DNA of 64,000 nt from DASUGC01 sp035606665 (GTDB lineage: Bacteria > Acidobacteriota > Vicinamibacteria > Vicinamibacterales > SCN-69-37), in NCBI GenBank assembly GCA_035606665.1, contig DATNEY010000057.1:1-64000 (forward strand). Reading direction: 5' to 3'. The notes beneath the pieces were generated by a model. It had not been told where the DNA came from and did not search any database. It saw only the letters and a program-made list of their open reading frames with translations. The stretch's first letter is position 1. Every line of letters starts with the position of its first letter. Position numbers and translations under genes: made by a program. This document shows positions 60,131-64,000 of this stretch, piece by piece.

Positions 60131-61156
60131 CTAGTCGAGGGAAATCTTCCTGAGCAGCTCGAAGTTGGACAGCATCTTCCCGGCGCCCAGCACGACGGTC
60201 GAGAGCGGATCCTCAGCCATCGAGCACGGGAGGCCGGTTTCTTCGCGCAGCCGGCGATCCAGGTTCTTCAGGAGCGCGCCGCCGCCGGTGAGCACGATGC
60301 CCCTATCGACGATGTCCGCGGAGAGCTCGGGCGGCGTGCGCTCGAGCGCGACGCGCACGGCGTCCACGATCACATTGACGGTTTCCGCGAGCGCCTCGCG
60401 GATCTCGGCGTCGGAAATCGTGATGGTCTTCGGCACGCCCTCGATCAGATGGCGCCCCTTGATCTCCATGCTGAGCGGCTCGTCGAGCTCGTAGCCGGAG
60501 CCGAGTTCCATCTTGATCTGTTCTGCGGTGCGCTCGCCGATGAGCAGGTTGTACTGTTTCTTGATGAACTGGATGATCGCTTCATCCATTTCGTTGCCGG
60601 CGACGCGAATCGCCTTGCTGTAGACAATGCCGGCGAGCGAAATGACGGCGATATCCGTCGTGCCGCCGCCGATGTCGACGACCATGTTACCGGAGGCTTC
60701 CTCGATCGGCATGCCCGCGCCGATAGCGGCGGCCATCGCTTCCTCGACGAGGTAGACCTCACTGGCTTTGGCGCGGTAGGCGCTGTCCTTGACCGCGCGC
60801 TTTTCGACCTGGGTGATCTCCGACGGCACGCCGATGACGATACGGGGCCGCACCCACATCGTGCGGTTGTGCGCCTTCTTGATGAAGTGCGCGAGCATCT
60901 TCTCGGTCACCTCGAAGTCGGCAATGACGCCGTCCTTCATCGGCTTGATCGCGACGATGTTGCCCGGCGTGCGGCCGAGCATCTCCTTCGCTTCCTTGCC
61001 GACGGCTTCGATTTTTCCCGTGACCTTGTTGATCGCGACAATCGACGGCTCGTTCACGACGATGCCCTTGCCGCGCGCATAGACACACGTATTGGCAGTA
61101 CCGAGATCGATAGCGAGATCGCTGGAAAACAGCGAAAACAACGAACGCAGACTCAA
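60131..61156 (-). CDS. mreB: Rod-shape-determining actin homologue MreB
   Basis: Bacterial actin that organises lateral peptidoglycan synthesis. The 341-residue protein has phosphate 1 DLAIDLGTANTCVYARGKGIVVNEPSIVAIN, GRTPGNIVAIKPMKDGVIADFEVTEKML, phosphate 2 NMVVDIGGGTTDIAVISLAGIVYSKAIRVAGNEMDEAI and adenosine motif GIVLTGGGALLKNLDRRL. The start codon is TTG at 61156 with TAGGAC upstream. A GC hairpin (61178-61191, arms GGCGG/CCGCC) sits between it and the GGDEF gene. Leads the mreBCD-mrdA-rodA run. Confidence 0.97.
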   Translation of the reverse strand: MSLRSLFSLFSSDLAIDLGTANTCVYARGKGIVVNEPSIVAINKVTGKIEAVGKEAKEMLGRTPGNIVAIKPMKDGVIADFEVTEKMLAHFIKKAHNRTMWVRPRIVIGVPSEITQVEKRAVKDSAYRAKASEVYLVEEAMAAAIGAGMPIEEASGNMVVDIGGGTTDIAVISLAGIVYSKAIRVAGNEMDEAIIQFIKKQYNLLIGERTAEQIKMELGSGYELDEPLSMEIKGRHLIEGVPKTITISDAEIREALAETVNVIVDAVRVALERTPPELSADIVDRGIVLTGGGALLKNLDRRLREETGLPCSMAEDPLSTVVLGAGKMLSNFELLRKISLD

Positions 61157-61193
61157 CGAAAAGTCCTATTCTTGATTGGCGGAAAGCCGCCTT

Positions 61194-62606
61194 TTATGCG
61201 TTTTCCGCGTCGTTCCGTCGGGTCTCATCGTGGCCAGCGACGTGGATCCCGTTCTTCCCAGAAACCTTAACACGATACATAGCGGCATCCGCCGCCTGCA
61301 GCAGACCTTCCGCAGTATCGGTTACATCGGGCAGGGTCGCTAGTCCGATCGAGGCGCTGATCCGGTTGCCCGGACCATGTTCGGCGAGGAAGACATGCCG
61401 CTGGAGGCGGTCCCGGACGCGGCGGGCCACGGCATGGCCGCCCTCGAGACCCGTTTCTGGCAGGAGGATCGCGAATTCGTCGCCCCCGAACCGGGCCACG
61501 ACGTCCGTTTCACGGGCGCAGCTCCGGATGATTTGGGCGGCATCGATAAGAGCCCGGCTACCAAGCAGGTGCCCGTGGACGTCATTGATCTGCTTGAAAC
61601 CATCCAGATCGATGAAGAGCAGGGACAGGGGCCAGCCGCCGCGCATGGCACGCTTCGTTTCTTTGCGAAGCGCGTCATTGAGGTATCGGGAGTTGTACAG
61701 CTGGGTCAGGTCGTCGGTCACCGAGAGGGCCTCGGCCCGGGCCACCCGGAGGGCATGGGCCAGGGCAAAGGCGGCTGGCTCGACCAGCAATGTCAATGCA
61801 CCGGCCAGTTCCTGCGAAAGGACCGGCAATCGCTTGAGCCGGCCCTGGTCGAGGCCCACCAGAATGCCGGCGACATCCCCACCGACCACAAGCGGCCAGC
61901 CAAGCACTGTGACCTCGCCCTTACCCTCGCGGTCAGCCGCCGCGGCGAGCCGATCGCTGACGTACGTAGTTGTACGGAGGGCTGCCCTGCCGCTCCGAGC
62001 CACGATCTCGGCAATCTCGTGGGCCGGCGTCCGGGGCGGCGTCTCCGGTTCGGGCTGATCGAGCCGCCGGACACTGCCGTCCGGCTCCACCGACATGACG
62101 CTCCACTCGGTGAGCGGCAGCCATTCATTGGCCCGCGCAGCCAGCGCGGCCGCCACGCCTCCCGGCTCGGCAGACGCGTTGACGGCGCGCATCAACTCGC
62201 TGACGGCCTCCGTCCTGTGCGACAGACGATCCAGACGCGGGGACGCCGCGTCGAGACGATCCGCAAGCTCGATGACCGGCGGCAGGCTCAGCGCGCGTTC
62301 GACGTCGACGAGACGTACGGGCGTCGAGAGGTGACGCCGGAATCCCATCGATCGCGAGAGCTGCACGAGCGACGGGTTGCTCGCAAGGCTGTACGACGCG
62401 GCAGCGCCGCCTTCGATGAGCTCGCGGACGCGCGAGTCAGCCGTGTCCTCCGCCGAGAGTTCCCAGAGCAGACCGTCGAGATTGCGTGGGCGAATCCAGG
62501 TGACGCCCTGCCAGATGAGCAGGAGCTCGACGTCCTTGACGAGCTTCAGAGGCGCGACGTGCTCGTGGACATCTTCGCTTCGATGGAAGACGGCGATCCG
62601 AAGCAT
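61194..62606 (-). CDS. Diguanylate cyclase (GGDEF) with putative GAF-like sensor region
   Basis: Makes cyclic di-GMP from two GTP. The 470-residue protein from the ATG at 62606 has an unrecognised N-terminus (AVFHRSEDVHEHVAPLKLVKDVELLLIWQGVTWIRPRNLDGLLWEL), a middle part resembling a GAF domain (residues about 130-290), and a GGDEF domain starting TDDLTQLYNSRYLNDALRKE. The active site is intact GGDEF, with RETD five residues upstream forming the allosteric inhibition site (RxxD). No membrane span. Upstream of mreB on the same strand with 37 bases and a hairpin between, so c-di-GMP and cell-shape genes may share transcription. Confidence 0.92.
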   Translation of the reverse strand: MLRIAVFHRSEDVHEHVAPLKLVKDVELLLIWQGVTWIRPRNLDGLLWELSAEDTADSRVRELIEGGAAASYSLASNPSLVQLSRSMGFRRHLSTPVRLVDVERALSLPPVIELADRLDAASPRLDRLSHRTEAVSELMRAVNASAEPGGVAAALAARANEWLPLTEWSVMSVEPDGSVRRLDQPEPETPPRTPAHEIAEIVARSGRAALRTTTYVSDRLAAAADREGKGEVTVLGWPLVVGGDVAGILVGLDQGRLKRLPVLSQELAGALTLLVEPAAFALAHALRVARAEALSVTDDLTQLYNSRYLNDALRKETKRAMRGGWPLSLLFIDLDGFKQINDVHGHLLGSRALIDAAQIIRSCARETDVVARFGGDEFAILLPETGLEGGHAVARRVRDRLQRHVFLAEHGPGNRISASIGLATLPDVTDTAEGLLQAADAAMYRVKVSGKNGIHVAGHDETRRNDAENA

Positions 62607-62815
62607 GGTGGAGGATGTGGTCGCAGCCAAGGCAGTCGGACGCGAAACTATAACATCGCCTCTGCGAGTGATTTAGCCGGATCCAGCGCGTCTTCCGCGG
62701 TTTCGCGATCGTCGCCAACGATTCTGAAACTCGGCGCCCAACAGTCTGCCCCGGAGCAGACACTTTGAGCTGGCGGCGCGGCCCAACGTCTCTTACATGG
62801 CATAATTGTCCTCTT
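62607..62815. other. Intergenic region without gene
   Basis: Divergent gap between the GGDEF and foldase genes. A CATAAT box at 62801-62806 could be a -10 for the foldase gene, but no -35 is clear. Nothing else recognised. Confidence 0.5.
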
Positions 62816-62855
62816 CGACGGGTCACGACAGGTGACGACGGGTAACGACAGGTGA
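62816..62855. repeat. Decamer tandem array (CGACRGGTNA)
   Basis: Four 10-base units CGACGGGTCA, CGACAGGTGA, CGACGGGTAA, CGACAGGTGA, ending just before the AGGAGAT Shine-Dalgarno sequence of the foldase gene. The array would lie in that gene's 5' leader. Confidence 0.9.
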
Positions 62856-62870
62856 CAGGAGATATTTGAC

Positions 62871-64000
62871 GTGACGATGCTCGATCGGATGCGGCGCCAC
62901 AAAGGCTGGCTCAAGTGGAGCCTTGGCATTGTCGTGGTGACGTTTGTTGCCCTCTACGTACCGAGTTGTTTCCTCTCTGACATGGGCGTGACGGCCGCGC
63001 CAACCGGCGCGATTGCCACCGTCAACGGCCGCAAGATTCCGGTCGCGACATTTCAGCGCGCCTACACGCAACAGGCCCAGGCCATCCGGTCGGCCTACGG
63101 CGATCAATTCAACGACCAGATGCTGCAGCAGTTGGGCATCGGACCGCGCGTCCTCGACCAGCTCGTGAACGACGAGGCGATTCTGATCGAGGCCGAGCGC
63201 CTCGGCATACGCGTCTCCGACACGGAGCTGCGGGACCGGATCCTCACGATTCCGGGACTCCAGCAGAACGGCCAGTTCGTCGGCTGGGATCAGTACCGGG
63301 CGATGCTGCAGCGCCAGCGGCCGCCCGTGCGGCCGGATGAGTTCGAAAACGAAATCCGCAAACAGCTCATCGGCGACAAGCTCCAAGCGCAGGTGACCGG
63401 CTGGATTCACGTGCCGGATTCCGAGATCCAGAGCGAGTTCACGCGCCGCAACGAGAAACTCAAGCTGGAACTCGCGGTCTTCACGGCAAACGAATTCCGC
63501 AAGACGATTCAGCCGACTGACGCGGAAATCGCGGCCCGGTTCGAGGCGAACAAGGAAGAGTACCGGCTGCCCGAGAAGCGCCGCGTGCGGTTCCTGGCGG
63601 TCGATGCCAACAGCCTCAAGAGCCGGATGACCGCCTCGAATCAGGAAATCGAGGCGCTCTACAGGCGCAACGAGGCCATGTACTCGACACCCGAGCAGAT
63701 CCGTTCGAGCCACATCCTTTTCAAGACCGAAGGCAAGGACGATGCGACCGTCAAGAAGGCGGCTGAGGCCGTGCTCGCAAAGGTCAAGGCCGGCGGCGAT
63801 TTTGCGGCGCTCGCGAAGCAGTACTCCGAGGACTCCTCAAAAGATCAGGGCGGCGACCTCAGCTACTCGAGCCGTGGCGGGATGGTGAAGGAATTCGACG
63901 ACGTCGCGTGGGAGTTGAAGATCGGCGAGACGAGCGGGCTCGTCAAGTCCCAGTACGGCTACCACATCATCAAGCTCGTGGATAGGAAGGCGGCCAACAA
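62871..64000 (+). CDS. PpiD/SurA-like peptidyl-prolyl isomerase (3' end outside window)
   Basis: Membrane-anchored periplasmic foldase; about 376 residues visible. GTG at 62871 has AGGAGAT seven bases upstream; ATG at 62877 is an alternative. N-terminus MLDRMRRHKGWLKWSLGIVVVTFVALYVPSCF is a membrane anchor, followed by a SurA_N-type chaperone domain (IATVNGRKIPVATFQRAYTQQAQAI...LDQLVNDEAILIEAERLGIRVSDTELRDRIL) and a parvulin domain (IRSSHILFKTEGKDDATVKKAAEAVLAKVKAGGDFAALAKQYSEDSSKDQGGDLSYSSRGGMVKEFDDVAWELKIGETSGLVKSQYGYHIIKL). Domain order fits PpiD, which helps outer-membrane and secreted proteins fold. Confidence 0.92.
   Translation, partial: MTMLDRMRRHKGWLKWSLGIVVVTFVALYVPSCFLSDMGVTAAPTGAIATVNGRKIPVATFQRAYTQQAQAIRSAYGDQFNDQMLQQLGIGPRVLDQLVNDEAILIEAERLGIRVSDTELRDRILTIPGLQQNGQFVGWDQYRAMLQRQRPPVRPDEFENEIRKQLIGDKLQAQVTGWIHVPDSEIQSEFTRRNEKLKLELAVFTANEFRKTIQPTDAEIAARFEANKEEYRLPEKRRVRFLAVDANSLKSRMTASNQEIEALYRRNEAMYSTPEQIRSSHILFKTEGKDDATVKKAAEAVLAKVKAGGDFAALAKQYSEDSSKDQGGDLSYSSRGGMVKEFDDVAWELKIGETSGLVKSQYGYHIIKLVDRKAAN

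Noticed and set aside
61377..62768. Long open frame antisense to the GGDEF gene
   Set aside because: No recognisable domain, and the opposite strand has an intact GGDEF domain and I-site.

Overview
This GC-rich, tightly packed 64 kb window is chromosomal and most likely from an Acidobacteriota member, probably near Vicinamibacteria. The best lineage marker is a PadR regulator overlapping a large duplicated MacB/FtsX-type permease (the ADOP arrangement). Supporting signs are secreted M28 and S9 peptidases, FG-GAP, YVTN and choice-of-anchor-B propeller proteins, and a YpdA-like reductase. I see no rRNA, complete tRNA, CRISPR array, transposase, integrase or phage gene. Genes are separated by a few bases or overlap by GTGA/ATGA, and no gene-free gap exceeds 300 bases.

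Layout. 1-7.2 kb: 3'-truncated aceE (pyruvate dehydrogenase E1, minus), then divergent PBP1A, an M49-like metallopeptidase lipoprotein and a SGNH hydrolase. 7.2-10.6 kb: tandem M28 peptidases and a Mug-type uracil-DNA glycosylase. 10.6-24.7 kb: ADOP/PadR, secreted propeller proteins, S9 peptidase, TolB-thioredoxin-like fusion, CorA and GDPD. 24.7-29.9 kb: MoxR-like AAA ATPase with VWA partner, YpdA-like reductase, a secreted protein and FolE. 30-35 kb: acyl-CoA metabolism (HBD and two thiolases), an IPMDH-family dehydrogenase and a metal-corrinoid-type binding protein. 35-40 kb: a doubled ABC-2 exporter operon with an unknown membrane-anchored protein. 40-43 kb: HD, NUDIX, YjbQ, TsaD and MtnA in a coupled minus-strand run. 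44-48 kb: nucleoside uptake and salvage (deoA, CNT transporter, PNP, cdd). 48-53.6 kb: membrane protein, PafA-like phosphatase, alkyltransferase-like protein, ECF sigma/anti-sigma/DUF4097 operon and a secreted protein. 53.6-62.6 kb: GGDEF protein and the elongasome set mreB-mreC-mreD-mrdA-rodA followed by RNase G/E. 62.9-64 kb: 3'-truncated PpiD/SurA-like foldase.

The most unusual signal is in the repeats rather than a new gene cluster. Many gene boundaries carry short imperfect tandem arrays with a period of 7, 8, 9 or 10 bases. Each array has its own unit sequence but the same design: about 3-5 copies, differing mostly at one or two positions. Some form start regions, stop codons or C-terminal tails. 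Separately, three palindromic REP-like elements lie in frame inside genes, and an approximately 90-base dispersed element occurs twice in opposite orientation at gene 3' ends. Other oddities are an alkyltransferase-like protein with Tyr in place of the acceptor Cys, a thioredoxin-like domain with CxxC changed to SAHS, a YpdA homologue lacking its conserved Cys, and RNase G/E with a long insertion in its S1 domain. I found no convincing new defence or mobile system.
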